Assembly (NCBI GenBank): GCA_028023455.1
Contig: JAQFVV010012441.1
Span: 4,027,911 to 4,091,910, forward strand
Direction of reading: 5' to 3'
DNA: 64,000 nt
From: Epiperipatus broadwayi
Taxonomy: Eukaryota > Onychophora > Udeonychophora > Euonychophora > Peripatidae
This document shows positions 44,240 to 56,358 of this stretch, one piece after another. A program made the translations under genes and the position numbers. Position 1 is the stretch's first letter. Every line of letters starts with the position of its first letter. Under the pieces are notes generated by a model. That model was not told the DNA's origin and did no database searches. It saw nothing but the letters and a program-made list of their open reading frames with translations.

Positions 44240-47200
44240 ATAAGTATTTTACCTAGCAGTAAATTTATTTTCTGATTAGTTAACATTGGTAAGCTTTAAT
44301 TTAAAATATCAATTCAATTCTGCTAATCTTCTACTTAAAAACACTAAGCCATCTTTTAGAATACTACTGCTAGAATCATACAGCTGAATAGAACTGCACC
44401 ATTAAAAATATGTAAATGTAGTTGGTGAAGACCAATATGTAAATCAGGCACAATATGTAAATTAGATGTTCAATTTATTTGATAATAATACACAAATCTT
44501 TTCTATCGATGGAATAAGGATCCCTTGTACTAGCCAAAGCCTCTTTATATTTTCTTCTCTTATCATTCCTCTCAGTGCATACTGTTTTTACATTGGAGAG
44601 ATATTTTAATGGTGCATATCTATTCAGCACTATGATTCTGGAGGCAATCTGCCAAAAGTTGGCTTGGTGCTTTTAAGACATCCTTATTAGTTTTATTTTA
44701 TTGTTTCATATTAATTTGAACAGTACAAGTTTGGTAGAATTACATAATTGTATGAAAAGTGTATATTATTGAGAATTATATCAAATCTAATATTGTATAT
44801 GTTAAGTATTACTTAGATAATAACATGTTTTTGCACAATTCTAGATGTGTGTATAAATGAAATCGCATAATGGCAGTCCAACCTTAACTAATATATGACT
44901 ATTCAATTTATTGTCAACAGTTTTTGTAAATAAAAGATAGATTCCACTTTCCAATCTTGTCTAATATCTTAACATAGACAAAGAGAGCTGGCTCAGGACT
45001 TTAAAAGATAGAGATTTTTATATTCCTACAAATTTAAATTAACCTCATTACTCAGGAAAATTATGGCTTGTTTTAAAAATAGACGAGAGTCATCTTTAAA
45101 AGCTTTTAAACACCAATGTTATTAATTATTAATTAGATAATAAACCTCATTTTTTACAAAGATAGGTGGTTAAGCATTAGTAATTAAAAGCAGTGAAGTA
45201 TGAAAGTTTTTAAAATGATTATTTATTAGTTTGCTTTCAAAACAGATTATAAATGGATGTTTTATGGGGATCATTTAAATTTCTAGGGATGCAAAAATCT
45301 CACTCTTGTTAAAATCATTTGCTAGTAGAGTTTATCCATAACAAGATCTTAAACTAGAGTAATAGATGAAATTCAACTTTTACTTATAGAGATTGTCTTA
45401 TCAACAGATTAAAGATTCATGGATTAGATAGACACAAGCTATTAACATGTGATATAATACATATATAAAATTAAGTAGTACTTAAAGTATATATAATTAA
45501 AAGCAATAACATTCTCCTGGAGAATAAGAATTAACATTCTGTTAACAAAGGGTTAAAAATAGAATGTTTGCCAATATTAAAAATGAATACATTAACCAGA
45601 TGCAAATATGGCATTAATAAACAACTATACAAGGATGGATACAGAATATCACACTTAGTTTTAATAGTCAATAGAAGTTAATATAAGTAAACATGAAATT
45701 AGCATAACTTAAAATATATGTGATAAAGAGATGTAAAACACTCTTTTTTACTATATGAATAAAAACACTGTATGTTGGCAAAGAATATATAATAGAATTA
45801 ATCCTCCTATTTTTAAGCTTTTAATCTTTATAAATTTTACTTAGTTAACATTCATAAAAATTCAGAATGAAATTAATGAGTTTGAAGCTAATTTGATGTT
45901 GGAATACTAATTCCATAATTGTTTAACCAGATTACCTCCGTATCCCTCCACAATCATCAATAGCATATTTATTCTATATAAGTGAGTATGCCACAGCAAA
46001 ATGACACCAACTTAAGCTAGATATTACTTTCAATGATATTTAACCTGTACCCAAAAACTTGCCACGCATTTTAATTTAATTATCCATTTTCAGGGGATCC
46101 AAATATTTATTAATATTTTTTTCTCAAAATTATTTTACTGGATCATGTGATAAGTTTAAAAATATCAATAAACTGATTATAAATTCTGTTAAATTAAAAA
46201 ATTATTAATAAATCTCTTATAAATTCTATACACAACATTTAATTAAATCTTTCTTTTTTATACATATTTTAAATATTTACCGAACATGTGTTATTTGTTA
46301 AGTTTAAAAAATATTAAGATATTGATTCTAAATTCCTGTTAATTTTCAAAAATATTAATAAAGCTATTATAAATTCCATTCATAAGTTGTAATTAATTTT
46401 TTTTCCTTATCTCTTTATTTTTACATGTCCTTGAGCATCTTTGTTAGTATTTTTTTGGAACATTTTTCCCAAAAGATTTAAAATGTGTGATCTTACATCA
46501 ACAGAACATGCAGTAACATATTTTCAAAATTACAGGATACCAAAACAACGAGAGAATACTTACATAGCACTGGTTTGTTCAGTGGCTTGTGCAGAGACAC
46601 CAGAATGCTTCATTGCAATTATTACAGATTTGGTGCAGTTATATTAAATTTCTTTTAATTACAATCAGTTGTAGTACTTTTGTGTAATTTGTTGTATTTT
46701 TATTAATATTAAAACAATAAAATAAAAGAAAATATTACAAATAACAGTTTCTAATCAGCCATATTGTTTTCAAGATTTATTTGGTGCCCCTGAAAATGGA
46801 TAATTTAAAAAATGCCTGGCAAGCTTCTGGCAAAAGGAATATACATAAGCTGCCTTTAAGATTTATATAAATATTGATATAACAGCTTTTTAAGTGACCT
46901 CTACAAGCTGAATACTTTTCCAACTTCTGATAGGGTAATAAAAAATATTTCTCAAAACTTTTCAAGTGAGTATGCTTGCACTTCCAAAATTATTTTACAA
47001 TGCCTTTACTCAATATTGGATGGTTAATCTTAATGAATTATAGAATATTTAAAATTTATTCAATGCCTTTAAATGCTAAAATATATTTTATTATTAAGTG
47101 ACATGCAATGATAAATGACTATTATTGTAATTAGGTATTATTGCTAAACGGGATTATCAAATTTCCTAGATGTCTAATCTTTTCTCATAATGTTTATACT

Positions 47201-47460
47201 TTTTCACAAAAATCGTATATAAATGACAATTGTGTTTATGGATTGTGGATTTGAAAAATGCCATTGTATCACTTATTAGCTTAGAACTTTTGAATTGATA
47301 TTTTTATTTTGGATCTGATTCAAATAACATAAATATTAAAAATAATAGTAAAATTAAGTAGGAAAACAATATTAATACATTTCAGGTAAGAGCAAAGATG
47401 CAGAAAAAAAAAATCATTAAAGGTTGCTTTTTTTCCATCCATATTTAATTTGTATATCCA
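44240..47460. other. A+T-rich stretch, nothing recognised
   Basis: No credible gene. The ORF at 46441-46647 (68 codons, several Cys, no known motif) and those at 46777-46965 are likely chance. A diverged relative of the GTTGCCTTGACAACAG repeat lies near 45390. Confidence 0.35.
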
Positions 47461-47467
47461 ATATTAA

Positions 47468-47567
47468 AAGAGCAAAACTCTCCATACAAACCTTGCATCC
47501 ATTGATTATTCTGGCTTGTATGGAGTAAGCATTGGAAATAATAATCATGTGATGTTTAGTGGTTTAA
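47468..47567. mobile_element. Alpha element, copy G (short form)
   Basis: It has AGCAAAACTCTCCATACAAA, an internal piece GCATCCATTGATTATTCTGG, and AATCATGTGATGTTTAGTGG + TTT. The hammerhead core is missing. No clear 12-bp duplication was found. Confidence 0.65.
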
Positions 47568-48066
47568 TATATCTGCATTACCTGAATTTAAAGTTTTTAT
47601 GTTCAGAAAAATATTACCAGAGGAAAAGCCTGAATACAATGATTTATCATAACAAGCTGTTGTGTTTTTTTTTTAAATTAACTTTTAGAATGAAATTTGT
47701 ATTTTATTTTATTTAGTAATATAATGTTTAAATTATGTTGACAGAAAAATAAATGAAATTTCTTCTTGGATTTATTTGAATAGTAATATAGAACGAAAAT
47801 CACAATCAGATTTTAGTTTTATTTAATGCTATTTATCTATAGATGTAAAAGTTATATACCTAAATAATTATCATGCTATATATATATAATTAAATAAAAT
47901 GATATTAAATCTTTATAGACTAATTAAAAGTTTTTCCAAACTGTTAAACCTTACCTTATCTTCTTTAGGATACTTAATAATAAACAGTCTGAAACATTGC
48001 TATGTTAAAATTGATAGTTTGTTTTTATTAATGTGATAAACTTTGTTTAGGTGAGCATGAAGCTAT

Positions 48067-49954
48067 TGTGACGACCACGTAAAGTCATCGTCACATGTAT
48101 ATATTTTTTACTAAATGTAGATAGGTCAGCTACTAGAAATTAATAAAAGTAAATGGGTTAGCTATTAGAAATTAAAAAAAAAAAAAGTTGAGATTTAGAA
48201 ATGTCAAAATTACTTTTGATTTTTGTAATAGTAAGAGAAGGGGACAGGGTGCATAACGAAATGCGTCTCTTTCTCTCTTTAAAAAAAAAAAAAACGAGTT
48301 AGTCAAATGCTTGAAAGTTATTTCTGCTTATTGTGGGAGAGGGGAAGGGGATGCATAAAGAAATGCATCTTTTCTCTCGCCTAAACTATATTGTAACAAG
48401 TTAAAAATAAATTGTAAACATAAACTTGAAAAAATGACTTATAAACTTTTAAGTAAAAATTAAAATGAAATACTTATTATAAAAACAATATGGCCGTATA
48501 AATTAGAGGTGTGAAAGTCTCTTGGACTAATTAAATTCCTCAGATAAAGAAGAATGTATATGAAGGAAAAGCTTATAATTATAGCTCGATTAATTAAAAC
48601 CTACATTCCAGCCACTAATTAAGAAAATAAGTTGATAAGAATTTGTTGGAAATTAGTAAGAACTAATTAAAAATTTACAGAAAACAATGAACAAAAGAAA
48701 GGACAGTAAGACAAGAATTACACTTATCTAGGGGATTACAAGTAGAGATTTTGAAGAAGCAACAGCTAAAAGAAAAATGAAAGAAATGCGTGGCTAGTGG
48801 CATTAAGGGGACGTGGGTTCGTACTCAACCTGTCTGACCACTAACTCACAATGTGTAAGAGCTAAGCCTGACCTGCTAGAGAGAGACCACCGTTTCTGTA
48901 AATGTGTGACTTAAAAACTATCAAAGAATCAAGAATTGAGAACTGAAATGAGAAAGGAACAAAATCAAAGTCAGAGAAATCAATTTCAGCCGACAGTGTA
49001 AAGGACATACCATCTCTACAAAAAAAGGGATGATCTCTCACTGGATGGTAACGAGTGCTCAAAAAGACTACCCATGGGAACAACTACAAAGAAAACCTAG
49101 GTAATTAAAGCATGCAGCATTTTATTTTATATTCGTAAATAAATAAAATAAGGAAAGAACTAGACAATAAAAGCTAATTAGGAAGGGATAATCTTGATTG
49201 ATTAGAACACTGCCCAATATAACTTCAGGAGAACTTAATACATATCTGTAATATTCAATATGTTACTCTATTTTATCATCGCTATGTATTTATCTAAGTG
49301 TGTATTTTATTGTTATTATGTAATTTTTTTATATATGTGTGTTTATTATTCTTATGTATTTATCAGTGTGATTGCTATAAAACATTATTCATTATTTAAA
49401 AGTGTTTAAACTTGCATTATTCTATTATCACCAAGCTATGACAGGGGGGAAACTGTAATTTATTGATTAAAGGGTAAGGCTGATTTTAAAGGTATTCATG
49501 TGCTGCTTGTTTGTGAGAATCTCCCAATTATATAAAAATAAATAGCAAGTGCTGGACATTTGTAAATTTCTTGGAAATAGTTTTGCTTTGTTCAGCAGCC
49601 AAGAGTTATTGACTGGGAAATATAATGCCAAGATAATATGTACGTATTGCCTCGGGGTTTGGTCAAGGGGTACAGATATGAAGTAAATTTGTATCTGCAG
49701 TTGCTCTCTGCTTGCATTGTAATGGCATTGGCTATTAATTAAAGTGATTAATAAATTCGTACTAAAACTAAACTAAATAAACAATATCCATTACAGTTGG
49801 AGATCAAGCTGGGATATTTCAGTGATAGATAATTGATTAATAAATAGATAAATGAAAGGAAGAATAAAATGCTATAAAATAAATGTAAGTGAAAATAAGT
49901 AGAATAAAATACAAACCAATCGATCAATCAGGCTAAAAGTCCATAACCGTTACA
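48067..49954 (+). repeat. 5' LTR (1888 bp)
   Basis: It begins TGTGACGACCACGTAAAGTC and ends ATAACCGTTACA. It contains a 73-codon minus-strand ORF (48862-49083) also present in the 3' LTR; its conservation follows from LTR identity and does not prove coding. About 160 bp before its end it carries a copy of its own terminus and primer-binding region (CCATTACAGTTGGAGATC). Confidence 0.92.
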
Positions 49955-49956
49955 AT

Positions 49957-49975
49957 TGGGGGCCAGATCCAGGAT
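49957..49975 (+). promoter_or_regulatory. Primer-binding site
   Basis: TGGGGGCCAGATCCAGGAT lies two bases after the 5' LTR end. The TGG start and position fit priming by a tRNA 3' end. The TGGGGGC opening resembles tRNA-Pro-type sites, but the match beyond it is imperfect. Confidence 0.6.
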
Positions 49976-50374
49976 ATTTTCACATTTACAAGTTCAGTCC
50001 ATTTGAATTTGAGTATAACAAAATGAAATAGTTTATGCAATAATTAATAAACAAATCAAAAAATAACTTGGTGGTAGACAAAAGCAAGAAATAAATAAAA
50101 TAATAAAGGAGAGAAAGAGAACATGATATAATTTGGGAAGTTAGATCATAAATTGGAGACAGTTGCAGAGGGGTCTTGAAGGCAGGCATGGGTGAGTGAT
50201 GATTAGTGAGTGGGGTGGGGGTGAGTTGAACTAACATATCTAGTGTCAATAAAATATAAAGAAAATAGAATAAGATAATCCTATAAGGAGAGGGTAGAAT
50301 AGTAAAGCCGTAGAATAAAATATGTGATTAGTGTGTGTTTGACAGATTTGATCCACACAAGATCAAAAACAAAG

Positions 50375-51902
50375 ATGGATGCTCTAGTGGGCAAAATAGA
50401 AAAAAACCTCCAAAGAACAAATGGAATTGTCCTGAGAGATAGCTAGTGAAGGAGAGATAGAAATTAGCAAGGGAATGGAAACTATGGTTGATAGTAAAAA
50501 TAAAATAGAAAGCTACAGTATAATGAATATGCTCAAAAAAATAATTGAAAGCTAGCAACAGTTGATTATGGAAATGAGGGAGAGAGGTGAGAAAAATAGT
50601 AGGAGGATAGAAGCGTTGGATGAACGACTAAGAATTTTAGCCAAAAAGTTGAAGAAATAAATGAAAAATGTGAACAGACCTCATACCAGGTAAAGGTTGC
50701 GAATGAAAGGTTGAATCACCAGGGGGAACTACTGGGGAAAATAGAGCAGTGCCTTCTGGGAGAGTGGGTTAAAGTAAAACACAGTGTTGAGTTGAAAGTA
50801 AATGATGAGATGGAGTATGTGAAGAATAAGCTGGAAACATTAGGTCAAGAAGTAGAAAATTTGAAAACAGAACAAGATGAAAAATTAGAGGCTATAGCAG
50901 ATGAAAATGAGAAAATCATAGAGAATATGAGGATAGGCATCAATAAGTTAGCAGGAACAGTTGAGAAGATAGAAGTAAAGATAGGGAAAAGGGAGAATAA
51001 GTCAGAAGTAGCCAAGACTAATAGTAAAAAACAGAGAGGTGTGAGCGAATGCATGTATGCAGGCAGTGGAAGTAACCCTATGAATCCTGCTACAGTGAAC
51101 CAGTTTTTAAAAATTCGGATCTTCTCTGGTTACATCGGGGAAAGCCCAGTAGAGCATCTTGGCAGCCTAGAGAGGTATTTCATGGTAAAGCAGCTGAGTG
51201 ATGAGGCCATGATCGCCATTGCATGTAGTCATCTACAAGGTGCCTCACAATCTTGGTTGGATTTGTTATTTAACAAACCAAATACATTTATGCAGTACAA
51301 GGAGGCCTTGTTTGCCAGCTACTGGAGTGAAGATCATCAGGAAATTATTCTACATCGGACAACACAGGACAAATGAAGGCCTGGGGAGCCATTCACCCCA
51401 TTTTTCCATTGCCAGGTGGCAAAGTTACGGGCACTAACAGCCCATCCTTTGTCAGAGTGACAAATCATTAAAATAACAAGGCACAATTTTCCTCATAATG
51501 AAGAACAGATGCTCATAGGCAGTGAAAGGAAGACTGTCAAGCAGGTTGCCGAGTTGCTGAATGCATTTGACAGCACTAGGCCTAATTACAGGGCAGAAGA
51601 TTGGGGATTTAAACCCCAGCCCAATGATCCGCACATAGGGAGAATGCAATACAATCCTCATCATGATTATTGGGAAGGAAACCAGGCATTTCCTGGTAGA
51701 TCAGAAAGGGATAAAATGTCTGAACAGATTGGAAGAGGTTCAGACCTCAATTATCCAGATGAGTAAGCTGACTCTAATGGACATTGGAACAGTGCTCCAG
51801 TTCCAAGCACAAGTGGATATAAGTATATTAGAAAGAATGTTAAGAAGCCTCCAGACAAAAACTAAGCCTAAAGAAAATAAATGGACAGATATGTCGATTT
51901 GA
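50375..51902 (+). pseudogene. Broken gag of the LTR retrotransposon
   Basis: Reading starts at ATG 50375 (MDALVGKIEKNLQRTNGIVL) but meets stops before a longer open segment at 50711-51376. That segment has a long Glu/Lys-rich coiled coil (about residues 10-100) and then a capsid-like region with IRIFSGYIGESPVEHLGSLE, AIACSHLQGASQSWLDLLF and YKEALFASYWSEDHQE, the pattern of Ty3/gypsy-type Gag. After a stop, related sequence continues in 51509-51766 (NAFDSTRPNYRAEDWGFKPQ) and a shifted frame to 51902. No zinc knuckle is evident. At least three stops or shifts make it non-functional. Confidence 0.8.
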
Positions 51903-52851
51903 TGAAACGGATAACATCATGGAATCACGAGAAATAAAGTTGATTTTTTTTTTACATATGACAGGTGGGGCAAATCATCTCATGACAAATAATTAAAGTT
52001 ACAATAATAAGTAAATAAGGAAAAAAAAGTAGTAGTGTTCACAGAGTGAAATCAATGATAAGCTTAATGCGTGTTTAGGTGCAGTCAAGCACAGCAAGAC
52101 AAATGTCGTAAATAAAGTAATAACAAAAAAAAGAAAAGGAAATCGATAAATAATTTATTCGTGCAACAATCTGTCAATTGTAAATGCAGATATAATTAGC
52201 AAATAAATAAAAGTAAAAGTAGAAATAAGAATTGTTTAGGATCATTAATGATCCAATTAATAATTAATAAAGTAAAATAAACAAATAATAGTGATAATAC
52301 TTAAATGATAGATATCACTGATAGGTGTATGAGGTTGCAGATTGAGGCACATATGTGTGTGTGGATGCATTATGTTTGGGTCATATTTTGAGCTTGATTT
52401 AGCCATCTCTTCACTATGTAAATATAATAAGAATTATCATCTCGAAATAAATAAATTAAAGAAATATAATAAGAATTATCGTCTCGAAATAAATAAAATA
52501 AATAAAGAAATAAGAATTTGTTGTGTTGTGCAAGATGAACAGGCAGTAGAAATATCCTGCTGTTCACATGCTTTAAACCCTTTTATGTTTTTGGAAGAGA
52601 GTTAAATTATGCCATGGTCTTGTATGCATAGAGATTAAATTGGTTGATCAGTCAAAATTGATCGAAATGAATGAGTTTTACCTAGCTGTCTCTCTGCAGT
52701 CATCCTCATCATCATCATCACTCATCATGATAGGGTGGAAATTTATTTAATAGAAGCAGAAGTAAGGGTTGAAAGTGAAGAATTAAAAATAGGCTCTCAT
52801 CTCAGACTAGATTTGACCCGATTTTAATTCTCAAAAGCGGGCAGAGTATAA
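51903..52851 (+). other. Non-coding 3' interior of the LTR element, with weak polypurine tract
   Basis: No pol coding. A 40-bp direct duplication (ATATAATAAGAATTATCRTC, TCGAAATAAATAAA) lies at about 52423-52505. Just before the 3' LTR, AAAAGCGGGCAGAGTATAA is the best polypurine-tract candidate, though interrupted by pyrimidines. Confidence 0.5.
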
Positions 52852-54805
52852 TGTAACGACCACGTAAAGTCGTCGTCACACGTATATATTTATTACTAAA
52901 TGTAAATAGGTCAGCTACTAGAAATTAATAAAAGTAAATGGGTTAGCTATTAGAAATTAAAAAAAAGAAAGAAAAGTTGAGATTTAGAAATGTCAAAATT
53001 ACTTTTGATTTTTGTAATAGTAAGAGAAGGGGAGGGGGGTGCATAAAGAAATGTGTCTCTTTCTCTCTTTTTTTAAAAAAAAACGAGTTAGTCAAATGCT
53101 TGAAAGTTATTTCTGTTTATTGTGGAAGAGAGGAAGGGGATGCATAAAGAAATGCGTCATTTCTCTCGCATAAACTATATTGTAACAAGTTAAAAATAAA
53201 TTGTAAACATAATCTTGAAAAAATGACTTATAAACTTTTAAGTAAAAATTAAAATGAAATACTTATTATAAAAACAATATGGCCGTATAAATTAGAGATG
53301 TGAAAGTCTCTTGGACTAATTAAATTCCTCAGATAAAGAAGAATGTATATGAAGGAAAAGCTTATAATTATAGCTCGATTAATTAAAACCTACCTTCCAG
53401 CCACTAATTAAAGAAATATGTTGATAAGAATTTCTTGGAAATTAGTAAGAACTAATTAAAAATTTACAGAAAACAATGAACAAAAGAAAGGACAGTAAGA
53501 CAAGAATTACACTTATCTAGGGGATTACAAGTAAAGATTTTGAAGAAGCAGCAGCTAAAAGAAAAATGAAAGAAATGCACGGCAAGTGGCATTAAGGAGA
53601 CATGGGTTCGTACTCAACCTGTCTGACCACTAGCTCACAATGTGTAAGAGCTAAGCCTGACCTGCTAGAGAGAGACCGCCATTTCTGTAAATGTGTGACT
53701 TAAAAACTATCAAAGAATCAAGAATTAAGAACTGGAATGAGAAAGGAACAAAATCAAAGTCAGAGAAATCAATTTCTGCCGACAGTGTAAAGGACATACC
53801 ATCTCTACAAAAAAAGGGATGATCTCCCACTGGATGGTAATGAGTGCTCAAAAAGACTACCCATGGGAACAACTACAAAGAAAACCTAGGTAATTAAAGC
53901 ATGCATGGATTTTATTTTATATTCATAAATAAATAAAATAAGGAAAGAACTAGACAATAAAAGCTAATTAGGAAGGGATAATCTTGATTGATTAGAACAC
54001 TGCCCAATATAACTTCAGGAGAACTTAATACATATCTCTAATATTCAATATGTTACTCTATTTTGTCATCACTATGTATTTATCTAAGTGTGTATTTTTA
54101 TCTCTAATATTCAATATGTTACTCTATTTTGTCATCACTATGTATTTATCTAAGTGTGTATTTTTTGTTATTATGTAATTTTTTATATATGTGTGTTTAT
54201 TATTCTTAAGTATTTATTAGTGTGATTGCCATTAAACATTATTCATTATTTAAAAATGATTAAACTTGCGTTATTCTATTATCACCAAGCTATGACAGGG
54301 GGGAAACTGTAATTTATTGATTAAAGGGTAAGGCTGATTTTAAAGGTATTCGTGTGCTGCTTGTTTGTGAGAATCTCCCAATTATATAAAAATAAATAGC
54401 AAGCGCTGGACATTTGTAAATTTCTTGGAAATAGTTTTGCTTTGTTCAGTAGCCAAGAGTTATTGACTGGGAAATATAACGCCAAGGTAATATGTATGTA
54501 TTGCCTCGGGGTTCAGTCAAGGGTACAGATATAAAGTAAATTTGTATCTCTATTTGCTCTCTGCTTGCGTTGTAACGACATTGGCTATTAATTAAAGTGA
54601 TTGATAAATTCATACTAAAACTAAACTAAATAAACAATATCCATTACAGTTGGAGATCAAGCCTGGATATTTTGGTGATAGATAATTGATTAATAAATAG
54701 ATAAATGAAAGGAAGAATAAAATAAATGTAAGTGAAAATAAGTAGAATAAAATAATAAAATAGAAACCAATCGATCAATCAGGCTAAAAGTCCATAACCG
54801 TTACA
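52852..54805 (+). repeat. 3' LTR (1954 bp)
   Basis: It matches the 5' LTR along its length, starting TGTAACGACCACGTAAAGTC and ending CCGTTACA. It is longer mainly because a 66-bp unit (TCTCTAATATTCAATATGTT...) is tandemly duplicated at 54034-54165. The internal terminus/PBS-like copy is at 54641-54670. Confidence 0.92.
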
Positions 54806-55221
54806 CTATATATATACATGTAACATGTACAAGAGGATATATTAATGCTGTTGCAAATTTACAATGTCCCCTACTTCCCACTTGAATCAAATTTCTAACC
54901 ATGTTTTTCTTTAACAACACAATCTTCATTTTTTAGAAACATAAGTTTATAAATAAAAATCATTCTAAAAAAATAATACTTCAACATTGCAAATATAGAA
55001 AAAAATAATACACTGAAATACATAATAAAAACAATAGCTTTTTTCTTATTGGATGATGACCATAATTTTCATGTAAAATATTTTTAAATGAAATAGTTTG
55101 TTTTAACTTTATTTCTAAAACCTGAAAGAAATTATTGTTAAGACACCATGACACAATAAATTCCGTTTTAAATTTAAAATTGTAAATATTTGAAATTGTA
55201 GGAGGTTTGAATATATAATTT

Positions 55222-55396
55222 CAAGGTCTCTTTAACCATCCTCTCCATCTTATACAAGTGATACACATCACCATACCCATGTGCAAAAGATAAATGATCT
55301 CCTGTATATGCATTTCATCCCGGACCAGCTCTCATTATTTGATCCAGATAATCATCTCCCACACACACACACATATATATATATATAATCATCTCC

Positions 55397-55441
<45 letters not shown>

Positions 55442-55560
55442 CCAGTGCTTGGTTTATATTAAGATAGCAAATCCTCAAACTTTAATTGATAGATTTCAAC
55501 CTACTCCACCCTCCAACTCTTCAACCATCCATACTATTGAAAATATGATGATGGGATGCC
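55222..55560. mobile_element. F2 element, left arm only
   Basis: It shares CAAAAGATAAATGATCTCC, the ATATTAAGATAGCAAAT block and CTCCACCCTCCAACTCTTCA with the copies at 10.1 and 12.0 kb. The second arm is missing, replaced by unrelated sequence from about 55560. Confidence 0.65.
55360..55441. repeat. Duplicated (CA)n-(TA)n microsatellite
   Basis: The block AATCATCTCCCACACACACA followed by TATATATA occurs twice in a row inside the F2 fragment, ending in a longer TA run. Confidence 0.9.
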
Positions 55561-55723
55561 CATATCCTGTGCTAATGCTAATATTACTGTCATGCCCATG
55601 CTGACATTAAGTCATTCTGAACCCTCACATGCAGGATCTTGTCCATTCAAATACACAGAAAAGGGATGGACAGGATACAGGCTGAATCTGTAATGTTTTG
55701 AATAAATACAAGTATAATTTATA

Positions 55724-55906
55724 TAAACAAGGCAAAACTCTCCATACAGTAGTGCCACCCTGTGCCAACCAGAGTAATCAATGGATGCCAGAAGGCTTGT
55801 GCATAAAATCCCTATCTAGTGCCTACTCATCCAATATCCCCAGACTAGTTTCTGGATTGTGGCCTTAATCAGTGAGGAGCCTTGGGTCTAAGAGCACTGC
55901 ACCTAT
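55724..55906. mobile_element. Alpha element, copy H (one end lost)
   Basis: From AAACAAGGCAAAACTCTCCA through TAATCAATGGATGCCAGAAG to GAGAGCACTGCACCT. The right terminal block is missing. The ribozyme core at 55837-55879 (minus) is damaged: CTGATTA in place of CTGATGA, and stem II GGC-CACAA-TCC. Confidence 0.75.
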
Positions 55907-55908
55907 TT

Positions 55909-56358
55909 TTGTTTATTTTGAAGGAAACCTAAAAATCTGTGTTCAAATCCTCTGTAATTACATATAAATTCCAGGTATATAAATTATATCATATGATCAC
56001 TATCTCTTATACTAGCACATAATATTAAACAAGGCAAAACTCTCTATACAGTAGTGCCATCCTGTGCCAACCAGAGTAATCAATGGATGACAGAAGACTT
56101 GTGCATAAAATCCCTATCTAGTTCCTACTCATCCAATATCCCCAGACTAGTTTCTGGCTTGTGGCCTTCATCAGTGAGGAGCTTTGGATCTGAGAGCACT
56201 GCACCTACTGTATGGAGAGTTTTCCCTTGTTTAATAACAATTATGTGCTAGTATAAGAGATAGTGATCATGTGATATAATTTATATACCTGGAATTTATA
56301 TGTAATTACAGAAGATTTGAACACAGATTTTTAGGTTTCCTTCAAAACAAACAAAAAT
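55909..56358. mobile_element. Alpha element, copy I, within a longer palindrome
   Basis: The alpha body (AAACAAGGCAAAACTCTCTA ... GAGAGTTTTCCCTTGTTT) is flanked by TTATACTAGCACATAATATT and its complement. Outside these lie 80-90-bp arms (ATTTTGAAGGAAACCTAAAA, GTGTTCAAATCC, ATTCCAGGTATATAAATTAT) that also pair with each other. The outer arms end in the GTGTTCAAATCC block seen at F2 ends. The 65-codon ORF across it is not a gene. Confidence 0.75.
56138..56180 (-). ncRNA. Hammerhead-ribozyme-like motif in alpha copy I
   Basis: Minus strand: TCCTCA, CTGATGA, A, GGC-CACAA-GCC, A, GAAAC, TA, GTC, TGGGGA. All invariant core residues are present; stem I has six pairs (one G.U), stem II three, stem III two with a two-base loop. 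It is the best copy of the alpha family in the window. Confidence 0.68.

Larger units (their letters stand above)
48067..54805 (+). mobile_element. Non-autonomous Ty3/gypsy-like LTR retrotransposon
   Basis: Two direct LTRs of about 1.9 kb enclose a 2.9-kb interior with only a broken gag. The LTR termini are TGTRACG and CGTTACA. The element is flanked by the 4-bp duplication CTAT (48063-48066 and 54806-54809). A primer-binding-site-like sequence follows the 5' LTR. I see no protease, RT or integrase, so mobilisation would have needed a relative. LTRs match closely by eye, with scattered substitutions and small indels, so the insertion is not very recent. Confidence 0.9.

Noticed and set aside
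46441-46647. 68-codon ORF with several Cys residues as a small secreted protein
   Set aside because: No convincing signal peptide or cleavage site, no Cys spacing I recognise, and it lies in unannotated AT-rich sequence.
48781-48840. tRNA gene inside the LTR (TAGTGGCATTAAGGGG ... GGGTTCGTACTCAACC)
   Set aside because: There is a B-box-like string but no acceptor or anticodon stem could be folded by eye; it is present in both LTRs as ordinary LTR sequence.
48862-49083. 73-codon minus ORF conserved at 53651-53872
   Set aside because: Both lie at the same place in the two LTRs; identity follows from LTR duplication. No motif, and it is antisense to the element.
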